From Clostridiaceae bacterium (GTDB lineage: Bacteria > Bacillota > Clostridia > Acetivibrionales > DUMC01): a stretch of DNA of 63,002 nucleotides. The notes under the pieces are model-generated. The model made no database searches. It had not been told where the DNA came from and saw only the letters and a program-made list of their open reading frames with translations. Below are positions 1 to 9,428 of this stretch, one piece after another. How positions within the stretch are numbered: the first letter of the stretch is position 1; each line of letters opens with the position of its first letter. The stretch covers positions 1 through 63,002 of the forward strand of contig DUMC01000110.1 of NCBI GenBank assembly GCA_012840075.1, written 5' to 3'. Position numbers and translations under genes: made by a program.

Positions 1-984
1 ATTTTCCCAGTCATGCTGGGGAATTTCATCAAAATGAAACTTGAAAGGAACCTCTTCTTTACTTTCAAGTTTCTCTTTTTGTATGGGGAAATTTTTCATG
101 TAAATGCAATCATTGTTTCTATTAAAAAGTTTTACATCTACACTTATATTTGAAGCAGGTCTTTTTCCGGAATTGAATAGTTTTCCCTCAAAGGTTAGAT
201 AATTGGTATCGCTGTCTATATAGTATTTTACATAAACAACTTGTACTTTTGTTTTAGGAAATTTAATTTCTCCTTCAAGGAAAATGGAATTTTTTTGTTC
301 ACTATTTGCATCTATAAGGTATTCCCTGTCTTTTTCCTGCCTGCCGTCAACCAGATCCTGAACGAGGGGGATAAGTCTATCTCTGTCTATAAGCGTTATT
401 GAGATATTATGTGCCTCATTAATTGCTTCAGGGTCAAAATAACTATTGGTTATTATAAGGCCTTGTTCACAATGGTAATAGTTTGCTATATACCTTAATT
501 GTCTGATGGTTTTCAGACCGATAAGATTTCCGGGCTCGCTTTTAATAGCCAATACGGCAATCTTTATATCTTTACGGTGAATAATTATATCTATATTGTT
601 TAAATTGTATAGAGGTACAAAAAGAATATCATATCCGAAATGAACAACAATCTGCTTAACCAAGGCTTTAAATTTTACAGGGTTTAAAGAATCTATATCC
701 AATAATTCGGAAGATTTATATGAATCTCTGATTCTGCTTAATACAATGGAATCTATATATCTTGAAAGCTGGATTTTTTTCTTAAGTTCCTTGGATTCAT
801 TGAGAAGATCATGTTTTGAATTTATATCATCAATGATTCTCTGGATTTTTTTGTCATCATATTTTTTGCGAAGATAATTCATCACACATCTTTTAACAGC
901 TTCCATATCACATTTTTCATTCGTATCAATATTCTGTTCCACATATATTTCTAGCAATTTTTCCCTTAAAGAAGAGGGCCTCAT
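1..984 (-). CDS. Mrr-like restriction-endonuclease-fold protein, partial (C-terminus outside window)
   Basis: The frame is open from an ATG at 984-982 to the window edge (328 codons, no stop), with an AGGAGG ribosome site just upstream. Residues 1-85 are helical and charged. Residues about 95-210 resemble the Mrr_cat/PF04471 fold: a helix ending in a GYD-type turn (VVHFGYDI), a strand with NNIDIII, then VLAIKSE at the place of the usual QxK motif, and later GLIITNSYFDPEAI, which matches the conserved G-x-hydrophobic-T segment of Mrr proteins. Asp and Lys are kept, but the Gln before Lys is Ala, so activity is uncertain. Residues about 255-320 look like a beta-sandwich of the FxLYD kind. It starts 43 nt after the Cys-rich gene and is probably the third gene of the SNF2 operon. 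Role: inferred DNA-binding or nuclease partner. Confidence 0.65.
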   Translation of the reverse strand, partial: MRPSSLREKLLEIYVEQNIDTNEKCDMEAVKRCVMNYLRKKYDDKKIQRIIDDINSKHDLLNESKELKKKIQLSRYIDSIVLSRIRDSYKSSELLDIDSLNPVKFKALVKQIVVHFGYDILFVPLYNLNNIDIIIHRKDIKIAVLAIKSEPGNLIGLKTIRQLRYIANYYHCEQGLIITNSYFDPEAINEAHNISITLIDRDRLIPLVQDLVDGRQEKDREYLIDANSEQKNSIFLEGEIKFPKTKVQVVYVKYYIDSDTNYLTFEGKLFNSGKRPASNISVDVKLFNRNNDCIYMKNFPIQKEKLESKEEVPFKFHFDEIPQHDWEN

Positions 985-1027
985 TTTTATTAATTCCTCC
1001 TGATGGTAATATTACTAATAAAACTGT

Positions 1028-3010
1028 TTAATTAAGCAGCTTTGACTTTAAAAATTCAAACCAGTTAATTCTCCTAACTGATATTATCTTCTTATTATTA
1101 TCAAATACTACCAAATATCCTCCCATAATATTTCTTGCATATAGTACATTTATTTCATTTGCTTGACCCAGGTAAAACTTCTTGTATTTCCCAATCTGTG
1201 GCACATGATCAATTATATGGCGGATTATCTCATGGTTTTTATCTATATGCTTGAGACTTTCACATGCTACGCATATACCGTTATCGTTGATACAGGACGG
1301 ACAGTACATTTCTCTGCAGAGCCTGCACTTAACACTGGGCGTACAAGTGCAATAGTCTTTACCGCAGGACTTGCAGTGATTAATATGTTCCGAACAATAC
1401 TTTTTATTACAGTTACTGCAGGTTTTTATGTGATCAGGACATAATACAATGTTACATAATGTACAATTTTGCAGTTCATCAAGGGCAAATATGCCATTAC
1501 ATTCATTACATTTACCTGCATGCTTTTCACATATTATTTTCTGGCTGTATTGGGATTTTAGTGCATGTTTTTCACAAAGCACATCATTGCATTTTGAACA
1601 ATAAAATGCGTGTTCATCGCAGTTAGTCGTATTGCATACCACACATTTATGAATATGATCCGAGCATACATATGAATTACAAGTGCTACAAGTATATGCA
1701 TGGTTGTTGCATATTGTATTATCGCATATATGACATATTTCGTAACAATCAATACAAAAAACATTTCCGCAGGTAGAACACCTATAACTATGAGAAGGAC
1801 AAACGACTGCACCACATGATGTGCACTGCGTAGTACAATCAGCGCAAACCAGTTCCCCACAAGTTGAGCAAATATAACTTTCATCATCACATACACTACA
1901 CATAATCTTATTACATGCACTACAAATATCCATGCAGCTTTTGCATATTACATGACCTTTATCACAAATTGCGCCTACGTCAATTTCTTCATTGCAGTCG
2001 GTACACCTAATATCTATGCGATTTAAGAATATTTCCGCTGGTATTTCTATTTCGTTATTGTTATTTTGTTGCTTAAAAATAAGATTTCGCAAATCTTTTA
2101 CAGTATGCAGCAATATCACATTAGTTAGATGGTAATCGCAGTTAATTGCATAACCTCTTAATTCTCTTTCACACAGCCTGAGTCCTTCTTCTTGCAATTC
2201 ATCAAGTTGCTCTAACGTACTCTTGGTATAATTTTCAATATATTCTTCTTCGTATTTATCAATTATTGATTTAATTTTATCTTTTAAAGTGTCTTCAATT
2301 TCTTTCTTAAAAACATCAAGCTGGTTTTTGACAGCCTTATGGGCTTCATGCCTTGCTATATTTAAGAAACTTTGGTATACTTTTTCATCTATAGGTGTTT
2401 GCACGGACGAATCTTTTAATTCTATGCCTGTAATTCCGTCAAAACATATATCTCTTATTGTTTTCTTTGTTTTCATATCGATGAGAACTGAAACGAACTT
2501 TTCAACTTTTTGACTGAGAGTGTAATCGTTAGATAATTCTACTAAGAAAATAAAGCATATTATGTCTAAAGGTTGGGATTTTTTTAAATCTCCAAGCTTT
2601 AAAAATTCTGCATTTAAAATAGTTGTATTGCAGGAATTATAGTAAGTGCAAAAATCACAGCACTTATTTTTATTTTCGCAAATATTAAAAAAGGGACAGA
2701 GATCACAGCAATCCTTGGGACAAAAAGCCAACCTTACAGTATCATCGTTATATATGGCATCGACTTCCGAATACCCACCGATCTGGGTACATTCTCTTAT
2801 CATATTATTAAGTGCGGCACTACCTTTTGCCAACAAGGTTATATCCTTATTTTCAGCAGCGACCCTGGCAATATAAGTGAAAGCTTCCTTTACTCCATTT
2901 GCATGTTTAACTACAAAATAGGTATTATGCTTTTCAATAATTGATGCGCCTTTTATATTAAAATAGCTTTCCACGAACTTATGAAGTTGCGTATCATAAA
3001 CTGTACTCAT
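1028..3010 (-). CDS. Cysteine/histidine-rich tandem zinc-binding repeat protein (660 aa), function unknown
   Basis: No named family is recognised. Residues 1-95 are a small alpha/beta region. Residues about 98-130 hold nine cysteines in a compact cluster (CPKDCCDLCPFF and following). Residues about 150-330 are mostly helical and coiled-coil-like. Residues about 332-585 form a long array of units of the form C-x2-C-x4-C-x2-[H/C]-x3. At least seven consecutive units have a period of exactly 15 residues (for example CSTCGNVFCIDC, CHICDNTICNNH, CSTCNSYVCSDH), which implies stacked zinc sites. A short C-terminal globular tail ends in a strand-rich stretch. No signal peptide or membrane segment is visible, so it is probably cytosolic. 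It lies 93 nt after the SNF2 helicase gene and 43 nt before the Mrr-like gene on the same strand. It may be the adaptor or nucleic-acid-recognition subunit of that module; this is inference. Confidence 0.8.
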   Translation of the reverse strand: MSTVYDTQLHKFVESYFNIKGASIIEKHNTYFVVKHANGVKEAFTYIARVAAENKDITLLAKGSAALNNMIRECTQIGGYSEVDAIYNDDTVRLAFCPKDCCDLCPFFNICENKNKCCDFCTYYNSCNTTILNAEFLKLGDLKKSQPLDIICFIFLVELSNDYTLSQKVEKFVSVLIDMKTKKTIRDICFDGITGIELKDSSVQTPIDEKVYQSFLNIARHEAHKAVKNQLDVFKKEIEDTLKDKIKSIIDKYEEEYIENYTKSTLEQLDELQEEGLRLCERELRGYAINCDYHLTNVILLHTVKDLRNLIFKQQNNNNEIEIPAEIFLNRIDIRCTDCNEEIDVGAICDKGHVICKSCMDICSACNKIMCSVCDDESYICSTCGELVCADCTTQCTSCGAVVCPSHSYRCSTCGNVFCIDCYEICHICDNTICNNHAYTCSTCNSYVCSDHIHKCVVCNTTNCDEHAFYCSKCNDVLCEKHALKSQYSQKIICEKHAGKCNECNGIFALDELQNCTLCNIVLCPDHIKTCSNCNKKYCSEHINHCKSCGKDYCTCTPSVKCRLCREMYCPSCINDNGICVACESLKHIDKNHEIIRHIIDHVPQIGKYKKFYLGQANEINVLYARNIMGGYLVVFDNNKKIISVRRINWFEFLKSKLLN

Positions 3011-3103
3011 GTTTCCTCCGTCTTTAATGTCGTACCTAAAATTTATAGATTAATCATGTTTGGATTGATAGATTAAACAGCTTTGATTTAATTATAAATT
3101 GCT

Positions 3104-5092
3104 TCAATCCAATATACTTTTTGAGAATTCTTCTCTTAGAGCATTTTGTTCTTTAATATAGTCCATACTTTGCCTTAATTCATCAAGTTCTTTTTCAATA
3201 TCCCTTCTCCTTGATGAACGCATGATAATTTCCATTATTGTTTCTTCAATACTGAAATCACCGTCTCTTATTTCTGAAAGGATAGTTTCAATTCCTCCTA
3301 TGGTCATTTTAAACAAATCAATTTTTTCAAATAAAACTTTTAATACATAGTCATCAATCGTATCTTTCATAACCAGATTGAAAATTGTTACATCCTTGTT
3401 TTGACCTCTTCTGTGTACTCTGCCGATTCTTTGCTCAATTTTCATCGGATTCCAGTGAAGGTCATAATTAATGACTATGCTGGCGTTTTGCAAGTTCAAA
3501 CCTTCAGCTGCAGCATCAGTAGCTACAATATACTGAATTTTACCGCGTCTGAATTCATCTATAAGGGATTGCCGTTCGAATCCTGAAAGACGGCCTTCAT
3601 ATACTCTGGCTTTTATATAGTTTTCATTTAAACTGTCACAGAGAAGATATGCAGTTTCCAGTCTCAAAGTGAATATTATTCCCTGTTGATGTGAAAGACT
3701 ACTTACTGTTTCAAGCAGTTTTTGAACTTTGGAATAAGTACCGATTTCCGAAGCCAGTTCTATAATCGGATCAATAAGGTAAGCTTCTTCAGGATTTTTC
3801 AACTTTCTGTTTTCCAAGCTCTTTATTAAAGCCCTTGGACTGCTGGAAAGAGATTGTTGTATTGTTATCAGTTCCTTCATTAGCAAATAGTTTACCTTTC
3901 TTTTAGGCAAAGAACTTGGTAAGCTTAATTTTCTGTCATTATTTAATGATAAAGACTTTTGAATTTTTAAGTCAATATTGGCATTTAGCTGGCTTTTATC
4001 AAAATTAAGGATCTTGTCAACCAACTGCATTCTTCCTGTTTGAGAAGAATTATTGTTATTGTCGTTATTTTTATCTACGCTGTTTTCATATATTTTTCTC
4101 ATGTATTTAATTACCGTATCATATAGCAAAAGTTCTTCTTTTGAACAGTTAATCCTGTGAGAATAAACGAATCTTTCCGTAAACGGTATCCCACTGTCTT
4201 TCCTCAGCGTACGAACCATTACCTTTGAAATTATTTTTTTCAGTTCATCTTTCATTTCCGGGCGGCATATTCTTCCGTAGCGATCATAAAAGTACTTGCT
4301 CTTAAAACTTTTTTCCGTTCCAAGGATTCCGGGGTATAACAAATCTACAAGGCTATAAATATCAGTAAGTTTATTACATAACGGTGTAGCAGTGCAAAGA
4401 AGCATATATCTTCTGTCTATAGCGCTTACAGCTTTACGCCTTTTAGAATTTGCGTTTATCAAAAGGTGGGCTTCATCCACTACAACCATATCCCATTGCC
4501 TGTTGGTAAATTTTTCAACATTTCTTGATAATTTATTAAAAGAAGTAATGATTCTATTACTGCTATAATCAAAATTATCATCCTCTGTGGTAATAAATTC
4601 CTCATCGAATTTTTCCTTTAGCTCTTCTTTCCATTGAAGTACAAGAGCTTTAGGAGTAATTATCAATATAGAGTGAATATTACCCCTAACAATATGTTCT
4701 TTCAAAATTAGACCTACCTCGATAGTTTTTCCAAGCCCGACTTCATCAGCCAATAATGCAATGCTGGATTTTTCCCTTAAAACGTTCAAGGCAACCTTTA
4801 ATTGGTAAGGGTAAGGTTCCAAGCGCCCGTCAAGGAGATCCAACGTTGATAAGTTATCTATTTTACCTGTCTTCATAAGGTTAGCTGCCATCAAACTTAG
4901 CTTCAACCAGTCGGAAGAATAGTTGCAACTACCCTTTTCAACTTTCGAAGTAATCTTATTATCATCATAGAAAGAACTATGGACAGGAACAAGATCAATG
5001 AGAAGTCCTGCATTATTGCTTCTTTGCTTTATACTTATTAATTTTTGGTTAGTAAATCTTGGTACTAAGCTTTCTTGGATGCTGACTTCCAT
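3104..5092 (-). CDS. SNF2-family (RapA/HepA-like) DNA helicase/translocase
   Basis: This 662-residue protein has the full superfamily 2 SNF2 motif set: Walker A DEVGLGKT at about 116-123, DEAH at about 206-209, motif III CTATP at about 233-237, and in the C-terminal lobe ATDAAAEGLNLQ (about 520-530) and QRIGRVHRRGQ (about 555-565). SNF2 enzymes translocate on double-stranded DNA using ATP. Short members like this one occur in bacteria as RapA-type remodelers or as motors of restriction and defence systems such as DISARM. No SWIM domain or methylase is attached. It is the first gene of a minus-strand trio with the Cys-rich array protein and the Mrr-like protein. That context favours a DNA-targeting role over RNA-polymerase recycling, but this is not proven. 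Confidence 0.9.
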   Translation of the reverse strand: MEVSIQESLVPRFTNQKLISIKQRSNNAGLLIDLVPVHSSFYDDNKITSKVEKGSCNYSSDWLKLSLMAANLMKTGKIDNLSTLDLLDGRLEPYPYQLKVALNVLREKSSIALLADEVGLGKTIEVGLILKEHIVRGNIHSILIITPKALVLQWKEELKEKFDEEFITTEDDNFDYSSNRIITSFNKLSRNVEKFTNRQWDMVVVDEAHLLINANSKRRKAVSAIDRRYMLLCTATPLCNKLTDIYSLVDLLYPGILGTEKSFKSKYFYDRYGRICRPEMKDELKKIISKVMVRTLRKDSGIPFTERFVYSHRINCSKEELLLYDTVIKYMRKIYENSVDKNNDNNNNSSQTGRMQLVDKILNFDKSQLNANIDLKIQKSLSLNNDRKLSLPSSLPKRKVNYLLMKELITIQQSLSSSPRALIKSLENRKLKNPEEAYLIDPIIELASEIGTYSKVQKLLETVSSLSHQQGIIFTLRLETAYLLCDSLNENYIKARVYEGRLSGFERQSLIDEFRRGKIQYIVATDAAAEGLNLQNASIVINYDLHWNPMKIEQRIGRVHRRGQNKDVTIFNLVMKDTIDDYVLKVLFEKIDLFKMTIGGIETILSEIRDGDFSIEETIMEIIMRSSRRRDIEKELDELRQSMDYIKEQNALREEFSKSILD

Positions 5093-5542
5093 TGAACTTT
5101 GCCCCCCATGTATTTCCTGTTTTCAATATAAATTCAAGTATTACTGTCATAACTGATCACACCGGTATACAAAAAATAAATATATAAAAGATAATAATTT
5201 TATCCAAACTAAACATTTATTTATATTTTAGCATTTATAAAGAATTATTTTTAATTAGTATAATAGACTGAATTCTGAACTCTTTTTGTACATATTATAC
5301 AAAAGTCGATGTTATATTTTTTTTGCGGCTGGTAATATTACAATTAGATTAAAAATTGATGAAAAAACAAGAAAAATAATGCATTTTGGTATAAATTGAT
5401 ATAAAATTTATAAAGTAAAATATGGTATTTTTAAGTTTTCTGATTTTTAATTATTAAAAATTGCCTGCATAAAAAGATACATTTTTATGTTTAGGAAAGA
5501 GAAATTTGCTCGGTTCAAAATCTATTTTTTTGAGGGAGATTT
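5093..5542. other. Divergent intergenic region, about 450 nt
   Basis: This AT-rich stretch separates the minus-strand SNF2 operon from the plus-strand amidase gene and must hold both promoters. I see no ORF, RNA gene or strong hairpin in it. The GAGGGAGAT ribosome site at about 5532-5540 belongs to the amidase gene. Confidence 0.5.
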
Positions 5543-7003
5543 ATGAGAAGACTAAAAAAGTTATTTGCCATCTTAATGAGTGTGATAATTATTACATCAT
5601 GCAGCTTAAGTCTATATGCTGACGCAAGCCCTTTATATGCATTTCTTCAGAGCATAGTGCATGTTATTTACGACGAATATGAGGTTGTTACCGTAACTTT
5701 TAATGCACATAGGGATATTAATGTTTTTCCGCTAACGTCACCAGATAGAATTGTGATTGATGTAAATTATTCATTGCTTAAAGGAAAACCACAGATCATC
5801 AGCGGTGGAAATTTGGTGAAATCCATTAGATACGCCCAGTATGATAAAAATATCGTAAGAGTGGTTCTCGATACAAACGGAAAGCAGGAATATCAAGTTA
5901 AACAGGAAAATAATATTATAAAGGTGTATGTTGGCAGTTTAAACAGCGGAAATAAAAACACAGCACAAAATAGCCAAGACAATGGCAGCCATGACAATAG
6001 CGAACAGCAATCCGAACGGCAATCTGACAGGGATCAGGACGGTCGTGGAGAAATAGCGGACAGAGGAGTTAGCAACAGAATCATCAATACTTCGATATCG
6101 AAAAATCTTTTTTATAACAATACAGGAGACAGGGTGTACTTATCTATAAAGGATTCCCTTCTTACAGAAGGGGGAGAGAATTACAAAAAGTTATATACAG
6201 AAAAATACAGTGATGACGGACTTACTTATACAATAACTTTTAGCAGTACGTTAGCAAAGCTTGATGCCGGAACTATAGAAATAAACGATAGATACCTGGA
6301 ATCAATAACTATAACAAAGACCCTGCTCCCTTTGCAAACCAGCATTAAATTCAAAGCCAAGGATAAATTCGTATATCACGTTATGGGAAGGACTCAGACA
6401 AAAGATACAAATATAACAATACTTAAGCCTGCATCATCAAATGATAAGCTTGTAGTTATTGATGCAGGACACGGAGGATCAGAACCAGGTGCAATATATA
6501 AAAACATGATAGAAAAGAATGTGAATCTCGATATAGCTTTAAAATTAAATGAGCTTTTGAAGAAAAACAATATCAACACATACATGATAAGGGAAGATGA
6601 CAGTTTTGTAGGTCTTTATGAAAGAGCTTATATAGCAAATAAGCTTAATGCGTCATTGTTTATAAGCATTCATAACAATGCACTGGAGAATAATCCATCA
6701 TTTGACGGTACAATGACATTGTATTCTATTAATAAAAAGGAAAGCAAACAATTTGATAGTTATGACTTTGCCAATATTTTGCAAAAAGGATTAATTAACG
6801 ATATAGATACAAAAGATAGAAATGTTAGAGAGAGAGATGACCTTGTTGTCCTGAGAATGACGGAAATGCCTGCGGCGTTGGTTGAAGTTGCTTTTATTAC
6901 CAATGCAAATGACAGAGCGAAATTACAAAGCGAAGAATTTAGACAAAAAGTTGCCCAATCTCTTTGCAATTCCATTATTAAAGCTCTTTCGGAAGTCAGA
7001 TGA
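5543..7003 (+). CDS. N-acetylmuramoyl-L-alanine amidase with AMIN domain
   Basis: This secreted zinc amidase would cleave the amide bond between N-acetylmuramic acid and L-alanine in peptidoglycan. Residues 1-27 are a signal peptide (MRRLKKLF, a hydrophobic stretch, then YADA). Residues about 40-135 match an AMIN domain, which binds the cell wall. A low-complexity Asn/Gln/Asp/Ser linker follows (about 138-170), then a second AMIN-like beta region, and from about residue 307 an Amidase_3 catalytic domain. The zinc ligands are visible in order: His and Glu in DAGHGG and MIEKNVNLD, His in SIHNN, and the catalytic Glu in ALVEVAF. The ribosome site is GAGGGAG. A terminator follows. It stands as a single gene. 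It could serve in growth or in sporulation and germination; the sequence does not decide. Confidence 0.93.
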   Translation: MRRLKKLFAILMSVIIITSCSLSLYADASPLYAFLQSIVHVIYDEYEVVTVTFNAHRDINVFPLTSPDRIVIDVNYSLLKGKPQIISGGNLVKSIRYAQYDKNIVRVVLDTNGKQEYQVKQENNIIKVYVGSLNSGNKNTAQNSQDNGSHDNSEQQSERQSDRDQDGRGEIADRGVSNRIINTSISKNLFYNNTGDRVYLSIKDSLLTEGGENYKKLYTEKYSDDGLTYTITFSSTLAKLDAGTIEINDRYLESITITKTLLPLQTSIKFKAKDKFVYHVMGRTQTKDTNITILKPASSNDKLVVIDAGHGGSEPGAIYKNMIEKNVNLDIALKLNELLKKNNINTYMIREDDSFVGLYERAYIANKLNASLFISIHNNALENNPSFDGTMTLYSINKKESKQFDSYDFANILQKGLINDIDTKDRNVRERDDLVVLRMTEMPAALVEVAFITNANDRAKLQSEEFRQKVAQSLCNSIIKALSEVR

Positions 7004-7062
7004 TATTTTTTTAATATTTTACAAATTAAATATTCATAAATATACCGGACATTCGTAAAGTG

Positions 7063-7106
7063 AAAAAAACCCTATTCATTGAAATGAAGTGAATAGGGTT
7101 TTTTTT
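7063..7106 (+). terminator. Rho-independent terminator after the amidase gene
   Basis: CCCTATTCA at 7070-7078 pairs with TGAATAGGG at 7090-7098, followed by eight T residues. A run of A before the left arm makes it potentially bidirectional. Confidence 0.9.
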
Positions 7107-7253
7107 AAAATTATCATTATTGCATGATTTTAAATGATTAGCAAACTCTTAATTTGTCTATAATTACAATGCAGCTTATATTATTTGAGTTTTTGGCTTT
7201 ATGCGGAAAAAAGCCCATAAAGAAGTTGATATAAACAGGAAGGTGAATTGTGA

Positions 7254-8645
7254 ATGTTGATGAAAAAAAAGGGTTTATTATTTACATGTCTGTTATTGAT
7301 TTTATTAGTATTATTTGTTATTATTTCAGGATGTAATAATGAATCAAGTTCTCAGACGGCCGGTAGTATCAACAACGGTAGTGATATTAATTACAAGATG
7401 AATGATGAGGATATAAATGAAAATGGTATTGAGGAAAATAACATTGATGAAGATACCAATGAAGAAAACAGGATTGAAAAAAATAGAATTGAAAAAGACA
7501 GAATTGAAGAAGTTACAATTGAAGAAAACCAAATGGAAGAAGACCACATTGTTGAGGGAAATAACGCTAATGAAAGTAAAATTACAAATACTGATGTGAA
7601 TAGAGAGGAAAAAGGGGAAGAAATTTTCAAAATGGAGAATACGGAAACGGAAATAAAAAGTGAGCAAGGAATTGCAGAAGATGAAACAGATTTATTTATT
7701 GAGATTTATTACCAGGATATAGAAGGTTTGATTATACCGGTGACCAGAAGAATACCTAAACAGCTAAGTGTTGCAAAATCTGCAATTTACGGGTTAATAG
7801 ATTCACCAATGAATCGGGAATCTATGGCTTATTACGGATTGATACCAATATTACCAAAAGGAACTGAATTTACAATAGACATAAAAGATAAAACTGCTAT
7901 AATAGATTTTAATAAAAAGATATTAGAATACAATAACGAAAAAACGGAAAAGAATATAGTTTCAGCGGTAATTTATACACTTACGCAGTTTGACAGTATT
8001 GAGAGAGTAAAAATACTTATTAACGGGTATGAAATTGATAAGATGAAGTTTGGCACTGATATATCTAAAGAATTAACAAGGGACGATATATTGATTAACG
8101 CTGAGGGGAAAAACGGTGTTTACCCCCGGGATGGAATGAAAAAACTGGACATTTATTTATTAAAAAATGTGAAAGGCATAAAAACGCCTGGAAATAATGG
8201 CTTTATTGAGATGAATGGAGAAAAATTGGATTATGATAGAATTTTTTTGGTTCCGATTTCAGTAGAATTTAGTAATAATGAAGACTTGAAAACTGATGAG
8301 AAGGTAGACATGATTATGAAGCTTTTAGCTACATATAAAGGTAGTAATGATGAAAAGCTGTTCTCAGCTTTAAACGAATCGATTGATGTAAACAACATTT
8401 TAATAAAAGGAGATTTGTTAACTATTGACCTTAGTATAGATTTAGGAAATTACGGCGGAAGCTTTAATGAGTATTACATGGTTAATCAAATATTGTACTC
8501 TATGAAACAGTTTAAAGAATTGAAAAAAATAAATATTTTAGTAGACGGGAGTGCGACAAGTCTACCTGAAGGTGCTGATTTTTCGCATCCTGTTTTATTT
8601 CCGTCCACTATAGGTAATTATATCGATGAGGAAGGGTATTATTAA
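7254..8645 (+). CDS. gerM: GerM-like sporulation/germination lipoprotein with two GerMN domains
   Basis: This is a lipoprotein with a Lys-rich n-region, a hydrophobic core and the lipobox ISGC at about residues 25-28. Residues about 48-110 are an Asn/Glu/Ile-rich linker made of imperfect five-residue units (NRIEK, DRIEE and similar). Two GerMN domains follow, at about 150-280 and 310-460; each has the LPKGTEFTIDIKD or ILIKGDLLTIDLS type strand and a later VKILINGYE or INILVDGSA strand. GerMN proteins act in spore cortex and septal peptidoglycan processes. ATG 7254 is chosen because AAGGTG lies 8 nt upstream; ATG 7260 is an alternative. Downstream rdgB and a YfcE-like gene reproduce the Bacillus gerM gene order, except that rph is missing. 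Confidence 0.85.
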   Translation: MLMKKKGLLFTCLLLILLVLFVIISGCNNESSSQTAGSINNGSDINYKMNDEDINENGIEENNIDEDTNEENRIEKNRIEKDRIEEVTIEENQMEEDHIVEGNNANESKITNTDVNREEKGEEIFKMENTETEIKSEQGIAEDETDLFIEIYYQDIEGLIIPVTRRIPKQLSVAKSAIYGLIDSPMNRESMAYYGLIPILPKGTEFTIDIKDKTAIIDFNKKILEYNNEKTEKNIVSAVIYTLTQFDSIERVKILINGYEIDKMKFGTDISKELTRDDILINAEGKNGVYPRDGMKKLDIYLLKNVKGIKTPGNNGFIEMNGEKLDYDRIFLVPISVEFSNNEDLKTDEKVDMIMKLLATYKGSNDEKLFSALNESIDVNNILIKGDLLTIDLSIDLGNYGGSFNEYYMVNQILYSMKQFKELKKINILVDGSATSLPEGADFSHPVLFPSTIGNYIDEEGYY

Positions 8646-8808
8646 GTAAAATTTATTTATTTTATGATTTTAAGATATATGAAATTTATTATTGATATAT
8701 GTGAATTTATTAGAATTTATTAATATTTATTTTTTTATTATTTTAATATTTTATATTATTTATTTATATTTATTATTTGGAGAAAGGGGAAAAGGTTTAA
8801 TTATTTAT

Positions 8809-9405
8809 ATGAAAAAGAAATTTATAGTAGCAACCAAAAATAAGGATAAATTGAATGAAATTAAAGAAATTATGGCTGATTTTGATTATGAAGTTTTATC
8901 AATGACAGATTTGGGTATCAATAAAGACATAGAAGAGACCGGAACAACCTTTGAGGAGAATGCGTTAATTAAGGCAAAAGCAGTCTGGGAATTAACAGGA
9001 GAGACAGTAATGGCGGATGATTCCGGACTGGAGGTAGAAGCATTAAACGGCGCTCCAGGCATTTATTCATCAAGGTTTGCCGGTCCAAATGCTACAGACA
9101 AAGAAAGAAATAACAAGCTGCTTGCTCTTTTAGAAGGAATACCTTTCGAAAAGAGAAAAGCAAGGTTTGTGTGTGCTATAGCCGTTGTATATCCTGATGG
9201 ATCAAACTTTGTTGTTAAAGGTACTTGCGACGGTTACATTGCCTTTAAACCGGAAGGAAGCAACGGGTTTGGATATGATCCGTTATTTTATATACCTGAG
9301 TTTGGTATGACTACAGCTCAAATGGATCCAAAGAAAAAACATAGTATAAGTCATAGAGGGAGAGCATTACAAAAAATGGTTAATATGCTTAAGCAAAATG
9401 GATAA
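8809..9405 (+). CDS. rdgB: Inosine/xanthosine triphosphate pyrophosphatase (RdgB/HAM1 family)
   Basis: The 198-residue protein starts MKKKFIVATKNKDK, the typical N-terminus of HAM1-family house-cleaning nucleotidases, which hydrolyse (d)ITP and XTP to monophosphates. Family blocks seen: TGTTFEENALIKA (about 53-65), MADDSGLEVEALNG (about 70-83), GIYSSRFAG, GSNGFGYDPLFY near residue 150 and KHSISHRGRAL near the end. The frame extends upstream to 8692, but those codons encode an unrelated hydrophobic stretch. ATG 8809 has a purine-rich GGAGAAAGGGG site and gives the normal family length. It lies between gerM and the phosphodiesterase gene, 23 nt before the latter, in an apparent operon. Confidence 0.95.
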   Translation: MKKKFIVATKNKDKLNEIKEIMADFDYEVLSMTDLGINKDIEETGTTFEENALIKAKAVWELTGETVMADDSGLEVEALNGAPGIYSSRFAGPNATDKERNNKLLALLEGIPFEKRKARFVCAIAVVYPDGSNFVVKGTCDGYIAFKPEGSNGFGYDPLFYIPEFGMTTAQMDPKKKHSISHRGRALQKMVNMLKQNG

Positions 9406-9428
9406 AAGGAAGGGTATAAGAGGTCAAA

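Noticed and set aside
1163-1920. Plus- and minus-strand ORFs inside the Cys-rich gene
   Set aside because: The Cys codon repeat suppresses stops in other frames; these ORFs have no ribosome site or family features.
3104-5092. Complete DISARM or type I restriction system
   Set aside because: Only the SNF2 motor and an Mrr-like protein are seen; no methylase, phospholipase D-type nuclease or specificity subunit is in the window.
7344-7667. Overlapping ORFs opposite the GerM linker
   Set aside because: They arise from the low-complexity repeat; products are Phe/Ser/Ile-rich nonsense.
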